A stretch of DNA of 64,000 bases from Hyphomicrobiales bacterium. GTDB taxonomy: Bacteria; Pseudomonadota; Alphaproteobacteria; Rhizobiales; Beijerinckiaceae. A program made the position numbers and the translations under genes. The notes under the pieces were generated by a model, which saw nothing but the letters and a program-made list of their open reading frames with translations, was not told the DNA's origin and did no database searches. Location of the stretch: the NCBI GenBank assembly GCA_028290285.1, contig JAQGKD010000058.1, positions 1-64,000 of the forward strand. The letters run 5' to 3'. Below, one piece after another: positions 9,046-15,973 of the stretch; positions within the stretch are counted from its first letter, which is position 1, and every line of letters starts with the position of its first letter.

Positions 9046-9609
9046 TCAGCGGCTCATTTCCATGCCGCGCAGAGCGTCTAGGTCCGCTTTCACGTCCGGC
9101 AGATATTGTTGCGCGAAGTTGCGGAAGCTTGCCTCTGTTCCGTTCCGCGCGAATCCTTCAAGCAGTCTCTGCTGTTGCTGGAGCTCGCCGATCATCGCTT
9201 GAACGTAGCGCGTGCTCAATTGCATTTCGTTCAGACGACCCAGTTGGTTGATTTCCTGCTGCTGATCGCCTGAGAACTGTGGCTGAGCACCAGTGGTCCC
9301 GGTCCCCTGGAATGCGGCGGCCTGGATACCGGCGAGCGCGACCTGCGCATGCTCCCGCAAGCGGCCGGCGATCTGCTTGACATCGTCCCTTTGCAGCTTG
9401 GACGAGACGATCTCGGTGGCGTCGAGCAGGAACTTTGCGCCTGCTGAGCGCTTCGCAAACACAGACGCATCTTCCACATCACTGTGCGCTGGAGGCCGAA
9501 CGTCGCCGCCAGGCAGACTTGGGCCCGTCTGAGCACTGGCGGGCGGCAAACCGGTAATGGCAGCGGTGGCGACGATGAAAATTCGGCTAAGGACTGCAGC
9601 AAAGGTCAT
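9046..9609 (-). CDS. DUF4142 domain protein, exported
   Basis: 187-residue predicted periplasmic protein. A signal peptide (about 1-27) ends near PPASAQ. The mature part carries a DUF4142 four-helix ferritin-like domain, visible as long amphipathic helices from about 60 to 185 rich in Gln, Glu and Ala (AGRLREHAQVALAGIQAAA, LSTRYVQAMIGELQQQQ). Family members are widespread in soil alphaproteobacteria and often adjoin stress genes. Their activity is unknown. The ATG at 9609 follows a GGGGGGATGAG box. The same frame is open far upstream to 10182, but that part is an antisense shadow of the next gene. Confidence 0.85.
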   Translation of the reverse strand: MTFAAVLSRIFIVATAAITGLPPASAQTGPSLPGGDVRPPAHSDVEDASVFAKRSAGAKFLLDATEIVSSKLQRDDVKQIAGRLREHAQVALAGIQAAAFQGTGTTGAQPQFSGDQQQEINQLGRLNEMQLSTRYVQAMIGELQQQQRLLEGFARNGTEASFRNFAQQYLPDVKADLDALRGMEMSR

Positions 9610-9776
9610 CTCATCCCCCCTGGAGACATTCTTAATTCCGGAGGAGGAGAAACGTTCGGTGATCCCATTGCGAAGGGAGAGACCAAGCCGCTGGCTCCAG
9701 ACGATCCCTTGGGCAGGCGGGCCGTGCTCGAGTGCTAATCCCGGGCGGAGCTGAGTTGCCCTCGAATCGCGGCGAA

Positions 9777-9801
9777 GGAACCCAACCGGCTCGGGTTTGT
9801 T
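9777..9801 (+). promoter_or_regulatory. Candidate EcfG-type (general stress sigma) promoter
   Basis: GGAAC at 9777-9781, a 16-base spacer, then TGTT at 9798-9801, about 30 bases before the start at 9832. The alphaproteobacterial EcfG consensus is GGAAC-N16/17-cGTT, so one -10 base deviates. An identical arrangement stands upstream of the hibernation factor at 13329-13353. Confidence 0.4.
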
Positions 9802-9831
9802 CACGCGGCGCACTGGTCGCGGAGCGCCCTC

Positions 9832-10827
9832 ATGACACAAGTCGCCCTTCCTGAAGCCGCTGTTGCCATTCACCCCGCGCAGGATGCGGCGCGCTCCGAC
9901 GGGACCCATGAGATCGCCTCGCATCTGGCCTATCGGCGTCTCGGCATCGTGAACGTCGTATTCTTCGGGGAGCCTGGGGCCGGAGATCGAAATTGGGTTC
10001 TCGTCGATGCGGGTCTCTACGGGACGAAGAGCCTGATCGCCAATGCGGCAAGTGCCCGCTTCGGCGAAGGAGCGAGGCCTTCGGCGATCATCCTGACGCA
10101 CGGTCACTGCGACCATACCGGCGCGCTTGAGGACCTCGCGGCGGAGTGGGATGTACCCGTTTACGCGCATCCGCTGGAGCATCCCTATCTCGATGGGAGA
10201 GCATCCTATCCTCCCGGAGATCCGACCGTCGGCGGCGGTGCAATGGCTGCGCTGGCAGGTCTCTATCCGCGCGGGCCCGTAGACGTTGGGGACCGGTTGC
10301 GCAACCTGCCCGAGGACGGCTCAGTGCCTGGGATGCCAGGCTGGCGCTGGATCCACACGCCGGGCCACAGCGCAGGGCACGTGTCTTTATGGCGAGAGGC
10401 GGACCGTAGCCTGATCGTGGGTGACGCCTTCGTCACGACGCGGCAGGAGGCCATCTATGCCGTCGCGTTGCAGAGCGCCGAAATGCACGGGCCGCCGATG
10501 TATTACACGACCGAGTGGGACAAGGCGAAAACCTCGGTCGAGCGACTTGCCATGCTGGAGCCTCAACTCGTGATCACCGGACATGGCCGTGCGATGGCTG
10601 GGCCCGATATGCAGCACGCTTTGCAGCGGTTGGCGAAAGATTTCGACGAGGTCGCCCGGCCAAAGCAGGGCACCTATCTGGAGCACCCCGCCCGCGCTGA
10701 GGATGGTTCCGCCTACCTGTCGCCCGGTCGGCGGGGTCGCCTTCTCACGCTGCCCGTCGCGCTCTTGCTCGGGACAGCGGCGGTGGCGGCTCTCTGGATG
10801 ATTCGGGGAAGGCGGAAGGCTGCCTGA
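9832..10827 (+). CDS. Metallo-beta-lactamase-fold hydrolase with C-terminal membrane anchor
   Basis: 331-residue enzyme of the MBL superfamily. The metal-binding motif THGHCDH lies near residues 88-94, a third ligand region HTPGHSAGHV near 175-184, the bridging Asp in LIVGDAF near 200 and the final His in ITGHGRAM near 250. These are the glyoxalase-II-like ligands for two metal ions, so thioester or similar hydrolysis is likely. The substrate is not evident. An uncommon addition is a single C-terminal hydrophobic helix (about 303-322, LTLPVALLLGTAAVAALW) followed by RGRRK, which would tether the enzyme to the inner membrane with its catalytic domain in the cytoplasm. The ATG lies between candidate stress promoter 9777-9801 and a small membrane protein gene. 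Confidence 0.87.
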   Translation: MTQVALPEAAVAIHPAQDAARSDGTHEIASHLAYRRLGIVNVVFFGEPGAGDRNWVLVDAGLYGTKSLIANAASARFGEGARPSAIILTHGHCDHTGALEDLAAEWDVPVYAHPLEHPYLDGRASYPPGDPTVGGGAMAALAGLYPRGPVDVGDRLRNLPEDGSVPGMPGWRWIHTPGHSAGHVSLWREADRSLIVGDAFVTTRQEAIYAVALQSAEMHGPPMYYTTEWDKAKTSVERLAMLEPQLVITGHGRAMAGPDMQHALQRLAKDFDEVARPKQGTYLEHPARAEDGSAYLSPGRRGRLLTLPVALLLGTAAVAALWMIRGRRKAA

Positions 10828-10881
10828 CGATTTCGGGCGTTCCTTATGGCGTCAGGATCCAGTCAACAAAGTGGAGTTTAA

Positions 10882-11190
10882 ATGGCCAGAGCAGAAACAC
10901 CGAACCCGAACGAACCGCCGCGAAATGCCTCCCAGGTCCGGGGGGACATCGACAGCGGCAAAACTGGCGAGAAAGTTGCGTTTCCAGATCCCGCGGCCGC
11001 CCCTATGGGAACAGACGACGAGGCAGGGGGCACGAGCGCGCTGGACCAAGCCGCAGCATTATCGGCGGCACCAGAATTGCCCGCCGCGACACTTCCCTCG
11101 GGCAAACACTTCAGCCCCGTTTGGGCGATGGTGATTGCCGGAGCCTTGGTTATTGCTGCCGCAATTGCAGCGCTGTATTGGCGCACCTGA
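10882..11190 (+). CDS. Small single-helix membrane protein, unknown function
   Basis: 102 residues. The first 75 are hydrophilic and rich in Pro, Ala, Gly and acidic residues, so probably disordered. A C-terminal transmembrane helix follows (about 79-99, FSPVWAMVIAGALVIAAAI) and the chain ends YWRT. GGAG stands 8 bases before ATG 10882. It lies 54 bases after the membrane-anchored MBL enzyme on the same strand, and both end in a tail anchor. I do not recognise a family. Confidence 0.65.
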   Translation: MARAETPNPNEPPRNASQVRGDIDSGKTGEKVAFPDPAAAPMGTDDEAGGTSALDQAAALSAAPELPAATLPSGKHFSPVWAMVIAGALVIAAAIAALYWRT

Positions 11191-11525
11191 GAGACGAAGG
11201 GCCTCGTCCAAGTCGCTCCCGCCTGCCCGATAACGGCGGCAGTCGCCAGCCGGCGAACCGCCTCGAGGACCGAGGGCGGAGAGCTCACTGGAATTACGGC
11301 CGAGGCCGTTGCTGAATGCTGAGCTGAGACGACAAGCGATTCTCGCCCTTCTGCGTGCCGGGAATGCAACCCTCGTTTGTCCCTGGGGTTTCCAGTATTG
11401 AACGGACGAGCCCGTCAGGGACGAAACCACCGGCATCCCGCGTTCACCCCGACCGAGACGAACGGAACATCCTACGTCGGTCATTGTCGTTCCGGTCCAA
11501 TGGATGATCAAAAGTACGAGGGACG
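11191..11525. other. Intergenic region upstream of the Crp/Fnr gene
   Basis: 335 bases without a supported gene. GGAAC occurs at 11464-11468, 58 bases before the start at 11526. A CGTT follows at 11488-11491 with a 19-base spacer, longer than the EcfG norm, so it is a weak promoter candidate. Nothing else recognisable is seen. Confidence 0.4.
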
Positions 11526-12236
11526 ATGTCTTCTCCCGCAGCCCACAACTTGGTTCTCCGGCGGCTTGCGCGTGAGGATTATCTGAGGCTAGAGCCCTTT
11601 CTCGACCGCGTCAGCCTCACATTGAAACAAGAACTCATCCTTCCCGGTGAACCTATCAGCCATGTCTGGTTTCCGGAAAGCGGCATGTGCTCCGTGATTG
11701 CTCAGGTAGAGGGCTCGGAAAAAATCGAGGTGGCTATTGTGGGCGACGAGGGCATGACCGACCACATCACTGACGTGGGCGACACCTCAGTCCTCAGGTC
11801 CATTGTTCAATTAAAAGGTGCAGCCTTGGCCGTGCCGGCCTTGAGATATGTCGAATGGCTAAGGGACTGTCCGGCTGCTTTCAAAATTGTCCTGAAATAC
11901 CAGCAGACCCTCATTGTGCAGATGGCGTACACGGCCCTCTCGCACGGTAGTTTCAATATCGAGGAACGTCTGTGCCGCTGGCTGCTCATGAGCTTCGACC
12001 GGAGCCATGGCGAAGACCTGCCCTTCGTTCACGATTTTCTCGCCTCAATGCTGGGCGTCCGCCGATCGGGGGTCAGTACGGCCGTCGCCATAATCGAGGG
12101 CAAGGGGGCCATCAAGGCCACGCGCGCGCGGATCAAGTTGCGTGATCGCGCCAATCTACAAGAGCTGAGCGGGGGGAGCTATGGCCCGCCTGAGGCCGAG
12201 TATGACCGGCTCATGGGCCCGCTTCCGCCTGCCTGA
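11526..12236 (+). CDS. Crp/Fnr-family transcriptional regulator
   Basis: 236-residue DNA-binding regulator. The N-terminal cupin-like sensor domain (about 12-120) contains ELILPGEPISHVWFPESGM and EVAIVGDEGM. The canonical cAMP phosphate-binding motif is not present, and no FNR-type Cys cluster is seen. A dimerisation helix is followed by a C-terminal helix-turn-helix (about 150-205: ERLCRWLLMSF, HDFLASMLGVRRSGVSTA). This subgroup, common in Hyphomicrobiales, is a Crp-fold with an unknown signal. A GAGG box precedes ATG 11526. It may control the small-protein genes around it, which is inference from position. Confidence 0.9.
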   Translation: MSSPAAHNLVLRRLAREDYLRLEPFLDRVSLTLKQELILPGEPISHVWFPESGMCSVIAQVEGSEKIEVAIVGDEGMTDHITDVGDTSVLRSIVQLKGAALAVPALRYVEWLRDCPAAFKIVLKYQQTLIVQMAYTALSHGSFNIEERLCRWLLMSFDRSHGEDLPFVHDFLASMLGVRRSGVSTAVAIIEGKGAIKATRARIKLRDRANLQELSGGSYGPPEAEYDRLMGPLPPA

Positions 12237-12299
12237 GAGGATTCCTTCGATCGGCCGCCCGCTGGAACCACGGTCACCTCCGTTTATTCTAGGGACGCG

Positions 12300-12326
12300 G
12301 GAGATAGATCCACGGAGATAGATCCA
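12300..12326 (+). repeat. Tandem 13-base repeat duplicating a ribosome-binding site
   Basis: GGAGATAGATCCA occurs at 12300-12312 and again at 12314-12326, immediately before ATG 12328. Each copy carries a GGAG Shine-Dalgarno core. Only the second copy is at a usable distance (10 bases). Confidence 0.7.
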
Positions 12327-12327
12327 G

Positions 12328-12525
12328 ATGACGACGAAAAACACGGGCGGAGACTCCGGCTCTCAGTCGAACCAGCAAGGCGGGCGCGGAGTGAGCGGCG
12401 GCAAGAGCGGCCACGCCGGTCAGAGCGGGAAAGACCGCAAGAACCAGTTGAAGCCCGCTGGCGACCAGCCGAGCGGGTCTGAGCTGGACGCTGAAAACAA
12501 AGACGACAGCAAGAGCCATTCTTGA
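12328..12525 (+). CDS. Small hydrophilic Gly/Ser/Gln-rich protein
   Basis: 65-residue protein with no hydrophobic segment, dominated by Gly, Ser, Gln, Lys and Asp (for example SQSNQQGGRGVSGGKSGHAG). Such composition suggests an intrinsically disordered, heat-soluble protein of the hydrophilin or stress-protein type. No domain is recognised. It starts after the duplicated GGAGATAGATCCA element and ends just before a strong bidirectional hairpin. It resembles in composition the proteins at 13875 and 14480. Confidence 0.6.
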   Translation: MTTKNTGGDSGSQSNQQGGRGVSGGKSGHAGQSGKDRKNQLKPAGDQPSGSELDAENKDDSKSHS

Positions 12526-12530
12526 TAGCC

Positions 12531-12565
12531 AAGCGGGCCTCCGGGCCGTTCCGGAGAGCCCGCTT
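12531..12565. terminator. Bidirectional hairpin between convergent small genes
   Basis: AAGCGGGC-CTCCGG pairs with CCGGAG-A-GCCCGCTT, a 14-pair stem with one bulge around loop GCCGTT. It lies between the stop at 12525 (+) and the stop at 12577 (-). No long U-run follows, so termination strength is uncertain. Confidence 0.65.
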
Positions 12566-12576
12566 CGCTGAGCACT

Positions 12577-12744
12577 TTAACTGCGGACGCGGGCGCGGCT
12601 TTGGCGGCGCTGTGCTCCGTTGCCCCTCTCGCCTGTCGGGTGAGGTGCATCCGCAGCGTTGTTGCCACCATGGCTTTCGGTCGGGGCCGGCGGCTTCACA
12701 TCCTGCTGCTTTTGTTTTTCAGTCGGTGGACGGGAATGCGACAT
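12577..12744 (-). CDS. Small Pro/Gln/Lys-rich hydrophilic protein
   Basis: 55 residues from ATG 12744 (MSHSRPPTEKQKQQDVKPP), without hydrophobic segments and probably disordered. CAGGAG stands 6 bases before this ATG, so it was chosen over the ATG 21 bases upstream at 12765. It is third in a minus-strand run of microprotein genes (12990-13181, 12783-12986, this one). No family is recognised. Confidence rests on the ribosome-binding site and gene order. Confidence 0.5.
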   Translation of the reverse strand: MSHSRPPTEKQKQQDVKPPAPTESHGGNNAADAPHPTGERGNGAQRRQSRARVRS

Positions 12745-12782
12745 CGCGTTCTCCTGCTGCTTCAAAGCGCGCTCTACCGGAA

Positions 12783-12986
12783 TCAGCTTTTGGTCTTCGG
12801 ATCATGGGTATGATGAAGATCTTGCTCGCCGCCGCCGGTGCCGACGCGCGAATGGCGGCTGCTCGTCGGTTCGCCCGGACGCGGCCCCCGGCTTGCAGTC
12901 GGATCCTGCAGATCCGGGCGCTGATGAGAGCTGCCGGGCCCACCGTGATGGCGGTTCGCTTCCGATACTTTCTTGGATGACGACAT
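12783..12986 (-). CDS. Small His/Ser/Gly-rich hydrophilic protein
   Basis: 67 residues starting MSSSKKVSEANRHHGG and ending HHTHDPKTKS, very hydrophilic, with no predicted membrane or globular segment. Its ATG lies 3 bases after the TGA of the upstream gene at 12990-13181, and AGGA sits about 11 bases before it, so the two are almost certainly co-transcribed. Several His pairs could bind metal, but this is inference. Confidence 0.55.
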   Translation of the reverse strand: MSSSKKVSEANRHHGGPGSSHQRPDLQDPTASRGPRPGEPTSSRHSRVGTGGGEQDLHHTHDPKTKS

Positions 12987-12989
12987 GGC

Positions 12990-13181
12990 TCACCGATCCT
13001 GCTGATAGCCCTGGTGGGTCGTGTTTTGCTTGATATTTCCTTGGCGACCCTGCTCGCCCAGGTGGCGCTTTCGATCCGAGTCGTGCTTGTCGATTGATGC
13101 TTCGGCGGAAATTGCCGGGTCGCTGCCCGGCCCTTTGTGGCTGCGATTTGCCGGCGGCACGGGCGGCATCTTCTGTGTCAT
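12990..13181 (-). CDS. Small conserved-looking hydrophilic protein, first of a microprotein operon
   Basis: 63 residues: start MTQKMPPVPPANRSHKGPG, then SIDKHDSDRKRHLGEQ, and the C-terminus GNIKQNTTHQGYQQDR. The Asn/Gln/Gly-rich tail recalls small uncharacterised proteins I associate with Hyphomicrobiales, but I cannot name a family. ATG 13181 has a strong GGAGG box (TGGAGGTTACCC just upstream). The same frame is open to 13502, but that extension lacks a ribosome-binding site and runs antisense to the hibernation-factor gene. Confidence 0.7.
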   Translation of the reverse strand: MTQKMPPVPPANRSHKGPGSDPAISAEASIDKHDSDRKRHLGEQGRQGNIKQNTTHQGYQQDR

Positions 13182-13328
13182 GGGTAACCTCCATTGCGGT
13201 GCAGGCCTGGTGAATTCCTCAGGATGAAGGTCGTTCCTGCCGGTGAATTTTGAATCGACGACGGGTGCCTCATCCCTCAGCCGGCCTCGTGACCGAAGTG
13301 TCGCGATCAAATCGCGTTGCGCAAAGCT

Positions 13329-13353
13329 GGAACGAGAACCGCTGGTCCTTGTT
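13329..13353 (+). promoter_or_regulatory. Candidate EcfG-type promoter upstream of the hibernation factor
   Basis: GGAAC (13329-13333), 16 bases, then TGTT (13350-13353), matching the element at 9777-9801 and close to the EcfG consensus GGAAC-N16/17-cGTT. It would give a leader of roughly 75 bases before ATG 13436. Confidence 0.4.
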
Positions 13354-13435
13354 GGACAGCACCCCGATGCGCAACGCCCCGCGAAAACGAAAAGCGGAGC
13401 AACGATTAACTTGCAACGCGGAGAGAGAAAACCAT

Positions 13436-13813
13436 ATGAGCGATCCAATTGTTGATGAAGAAATCCATATCCAAAGCTCGAACGTGGATCTTGGTGACGC
13501 ACTCGTGGAACATTGCCGTTCGCGCGTGCTGGAAACTGGAGGCAAGTACTTTGGCAAGCTGACGCGCGCCACCGTTCACTTTCGCCACGAGGGCCAGGCC
13601 TTCGCGTGCTCCGTCAAGATACGAAGCGGAGCACTGGAGCCTCATGCGGCTGAGTGTATCGACCGAGACGCGCACCGCGCCTTCAACCTTGCGTTGGAAA
13701 AGGTCGCCAAGCAGCTCCGCCGAGAAAAGCGCCTCCTGCGTGAGGACAAGCCACACCGTCCCGAGAAGGACCGGAGCATGATAGGTCGGGAGCTAGGACC
13801 GAAAGAGGGATGA
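13436..13813 (+). CDS. hpf: Ribosome hibernation-promoting factor, short HPF/YfiA type
   Basis: 125-residue member of the HPF/RaiA family, which binds in the 30S mRNA/tRNA channel and silences ribosomes under stress. The beta-alpha-beta-beta-beta-alpha core is visible: VDEEIHIQSSNVDLGDALVEH, the first helix, then KLTRATVHFRHEGQAFACSV, a central strand, and a long Lys/Arg-rich second helix (NLALEKVAKQLRREKRLLRE). It lacks the C-terminal dimerisation domain of long HPF. GAGAGAG precedes ATG 13436. The open frame to 13250 is rejected because it has no ribosome-binding site. Neighbouring hydrophilic proteins and the candidate stress promoter agree with a stationary-phase or desiccation role. Confidence 0.85.
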   Translation: MSDPIVDEEIHIQSSNVDLGDALVEHCRSRVLETGGKYFGKLTRATVHFRHEGQAFACSVKIRSGALEPHAAECIDRDAHRAFNLALEKVAKQLRREKRLLREDKPHRPEKDRSMIGRELGPKEG

Positions 13814-13874
13814 AAGGCGCCATTGGGGACTGTATTTACGCTCCAGTTGAAACACTCGGCCGAGGAGGTTTTCA

Positions 13875-14156
13875 ATGCCAGGCAACAAGACGCACGAACA
13901 GCAGATTCGCACCTTCGAACGCAAGGATGACGTGCCTAAACAGGGCGAGTACCCAACGCATGTGTCCAACGCCGAAATAGCAGAGCGCGCCGCAAAGTCG
14001 GCGGCAAGCCGCGAAACGTCCGATGAGGCCGGCATTTCCACTGGTCATCGCGCCGATGACCAAGAGAGCCGCGATCACAACACGCACAATCATGGCGGCC
14101 AGGACGGCCACGGCCCGCAGAAGCACAATCGTGCTGAAGAAAAGCACGGAGGCTGA
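13875..14156 (+). CDS. Small hydrophilic His/Asp-rich protein
   Basis: 93 residues, entirely hydrophilic. The N-terminal part (MPGNKTHEQQIRTFERKDD) and a central helix (NAEIAERAAKSAASRE) look structured. The C-terminal third is a His/Asn/Gly/Lys-rich low-complexity tail (HNTHNHGGQDGHGPQKHN). GAGGAGG stands 7 bases before ATG 13875. The stop is one base from the next start, so it is operonic with 14158-14367. No function is known. The His-rich tail could bind metal ions. Confidence 0.72.
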   Translation: MPGNKTHEQQIRTFERKDDVPKQGEYPTHVSNAEIAERAAKSAASRETSDEAGISTGHRADDQESRDHNTHNHGGQDGHGPQKHNRAEEKHGG

Positions 14157-14157
14157 C

Positions 14158-14367
14158 ATGAGCAACAAACATCTCAAGACCACCGAGCCGACAGACGCCG
14201 ATCTCAAGGGAAACCCTGGCATTGGCAGCAGCAAAGGCGTGACGATGTCGCAGTCGAGCCCGGAGGATCTGGAAGACATCCAGGGTGAAAACACAATAGA
14301 AGGCGACGTTGAAAACGACACCAACCCTCAAGGCGGAATCAACAAGGACGTGGCCCGGGGAGAGTGA
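14158..14367 (+). CDS. Small acidic hydrophilic protein
   Basis: 69 residues, acidic, with no hydrophobic segment. It contains GNPGIGSSKGVTMSQSSPED and ENTIEGDVENDTNPQGGIN. ATG 14158 lies one base after the TGA of the upstream small gene, with GGAGG 5 bases before it, so translation is probably coupled. No domain is recognised. Composition fits a disordered, solvent-retaining stress protein, which is inference. Confidence 0.68.
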   Translation: MSNKHLKTTEPTDADLKGNPGIGSSKGVTMSQSSPEDLEDIQGENTIEGDVENDTNPQGGINKDVARGE

Positions 14368-14479
14368 AGCATATATTGGAACGCGCAAGCGCACTTGATC
14401 AGAGCGGCTGTCTTTCGCGTGCTCGGATACCCAGTGCTCAGGCTGAGCGACCTTACCAACGAACCTGAGGAGCGTGACC

Positions 14480-14734
14480 ATGGCAAACAAAGGTATGGGC
14501 ACAAAGGACGGCCACACCGGGTCGGACGAGTGGAAGAACTCGTCTCAAAACCAGCAGAGGGGTGGCGATCAGAAAGGGGAAACCGGCGCTGCAGGTGGCC
14601 AAGGCCACTCGGCCAAGGACAATCAGAGCGGCATGGCCGGTGAGCCCGGACAGAGCCAAGGAATGGAAGGGCAAACCGGTAAGGGCAGCGGTCTCTCTGG
14701 CGCGTCTGCAGGTAGCAAGGAGTCCCGTGGCTAG
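14480..14734 (+). CDS. Gly/Gln/Lys-rich hydrophilic protein, KGG-like
   Basis: 84 residues from ATG 14480 (MANKGMGTKDGHTG), preceded by GAGGAG 7 bases upstream. An in-frame GTG two codons earlier has poorer spacing. Over a quarter of residues are Gly, with repeated short units such as GQSQGM, GQTGKGSG and GGQGHSAKD. It recalls Gly-rich stress-induced proteins of the KGG type, although the canonical KGG repeats are not clear. It overlaps the start chosen for the DNA glycosylase by 8 bases. Confidence 0.68.
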   Translation: MANKGMGTKDGHTGSDEWKNSSQNQQRGGDQKGETGAAGGQGHSAKDNQSGMAGEPGQSQGMEGQTGKGSGLSGASAGSKESRG

Positions 14735-15335
14735 TGCCCTCGGCGCGCGCCGGTCGCGAACTTGCCTTTCAGCCGCGCTGACGATGCCCCCCGGGTTCTT
14801 TGCCCGCAGCGCGGTACAAGTTGCACGTGACCTGATTGGCGCCAAATTGAATGTTTCGGATTGTGGCGGCGTAATCGTCGAGACTGAGGCGTACGACACG
14901 AGCGATCCGGCTTCGCATAGCTTCCGGGGCATGACAAAGCGAAACACGGTCATGTTTGGCGCGCCGGGGCATGCCTACGTCTATCGTATCTACGGCTTGC
15001 ATTGGTGCCTCAACTTCGTTTGCGAGCCGGGGAGCGCCGTTTTGATCAGAGCTCTCGAACCGACGTCTGGCTTGGATGCCATGCGACAGAGGCGCGGAAT
15101 CGCGGATACTCGCCTTCTTTGCTCGGGGCCAGGCCGTCTGTGTCATGCGTTGGGCGTCACAGGTGATCTGAATGGAAGGTCGCTTGAAAAGGCGCCCTTT
15201 CGCCTGGCGACGCGGGACAGCGCACCGGTCATTGCAGCCGGGCCGCGCGTCGGTATTCGCCTGGGCGTGGAAAGAAGGTGGCGATTTGTGCTGTCTGGAT
15301 CACTATTCATCAGCCGCAAAATCGCGGCCGATTAG
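14727..15335 (+). CDS. DNA-3-methyladenine glycosylase (AAG/MPG family)
   Basis: Base-excision repair enzyme that flips out and removes alkylated purines. About 202 residues from GTG 14727 (AAGGAG 4 bases upstream). An internal ATG at 14784 would give 183 residues and cannot be excluded. Family landmarks: FFARSAVQVARDLIGAKL, the catalytic-Glu segment IVETEAYD, SHSFRGMTKRNTVMFG, the DNA-intercalating loop region AYVYRIYGLHWCLN, and SGPGRLCHALGV near the C-terminus. The gene's start overlaps the preceding Gly-rich protein, so DNA repair and the small stress proteins may be co-expressed. Confidence 0.88.
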   Translation: MASALGARRSRTCLSAALTMPPGFFARSAVQVARDLIGAKLNVSDCGGVIVETEAYDTSDPASHSFRGMTKRNTVMFGAPGHAYVYRIYGLHWCLNFVCEPGSAVLIRALEPTSGLDAMRQRRGIADTRLLCSGPGRLCHALGVTGDLNGRSLEKAPFRLATRDSAPVIAAGPRVGIRLGVERRWRFVLSGSLFISRKIAAD

Positions 15336-15476
15336 GCTTCGGCAGGAGGGCGGCGTTCCCGAGCAGGCTAAGGCTTTGAGGACAGTTCGAACTCGGGATA
15401 ACGACACGGTGCATAGCCCACGCGACGAGACAATCGAAGCTAATGTTGGTTAGAGCCAAGCGTCTCCGTCCCAAGG

Positions 15477-15499
15477 CCGAAGCGTGACCGACGCTTCGG
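15477..15499. terminator. Hairpin between convergent genes
   Basis: CCGAAGCGT (15477-15485) pairs perfectly with ACGCTTCGG (15491-15499) around GACCG, followed by TTT on the plus strand. It sits between the glycosylase stop at 15335 and the minus-strand stop at 15554. Confidence 0.65.
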
Positions 15500-15553
15500 T
15501 TTCATCTTGGCGAGCAAGCAGTGGCTTGCCCTCTCGGTACATCGCGCGGCCCC

Positions 15554-15925
15554 TCATGTGATCGGGAATGCAATGGTCGACAACAGGGAAATGTGAGGGT
15601 CACGGGAGTCGAGACGGGTATGCTGGACGACGATGGGAACGTCGGACCTGATCACGCAGGCATAGGGCGTGTCTCGCGGAACCGGCTCCGGGTCGCGAAG
15701 ATCGTTGAATCGCAGGTGCAACGTGCGCTTCGCGCCGACCACCACGCGGTAAGGGCCTACAGGCTCACGGTCTTCGAAGAGGACCTCGATCGTGACATTT
15801 GCCGGGGCACCGCCTGCATTCAGGATGCACGCAGTCTCATGCGAAACGAATTCCCTCTCTGACTGGAAGCTCTTTCCGGGGATGTAGCCCTCCGGAATCG
15901 CCCACATCCGATGCCCTACATCCAT
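15554..15925 (-). CDS. Anabaena sensory rhodopsin transducer (ASRT) homologue
   Basis: 123 residues closely matching the soluble partner of Anabaena sensory rhodopsin: WAIPEGYIPG, EFVSHETACILNAG, DREPVGPYRVVVGAKRT, LRFNDLRDPEPVPRDTPYA, and VPIVVQHTRLDSR followed by LLSTIAF. The family forms a beta-sandwich tetramer and also occurs in bacteria without rhodopsin, where a small-molecule (perhaps sugar) binding role has been suggested. No rhodopsin gene is in the window. ATG 15925 was chosen because AAGGGAG precedes it and it aligns with the Anabaena start. An upstream ATG at 15970 is possible. It follows the SDR gene by about 48 bases, so the two likely form an operon. Confidence 0.88.
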   Translation of the reverse strand: MDVGHRMWAIPEGYIPGKSFQSEREFVSHETACILNAGGAPANVTIEVLFEDREPVGPYRVVVGAKRTLHLRFNDLRDPEPVPRDTPYACVIRSDVPIVVQHTRLDSRDPHISLLSTIAFPIT

Positions 15926-15973
15926 GAGCCGCTCTCCCTTCTCCGATGTAACTTGGTTCACGCCATCCAATGG

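Noticed and set aside
9610..10182. N-terminal extension of the DUF4142 protein
   Set aside because: The extension is antisense to the MBL gene. The signal peptide and GGGGGG box place the start at 9609.
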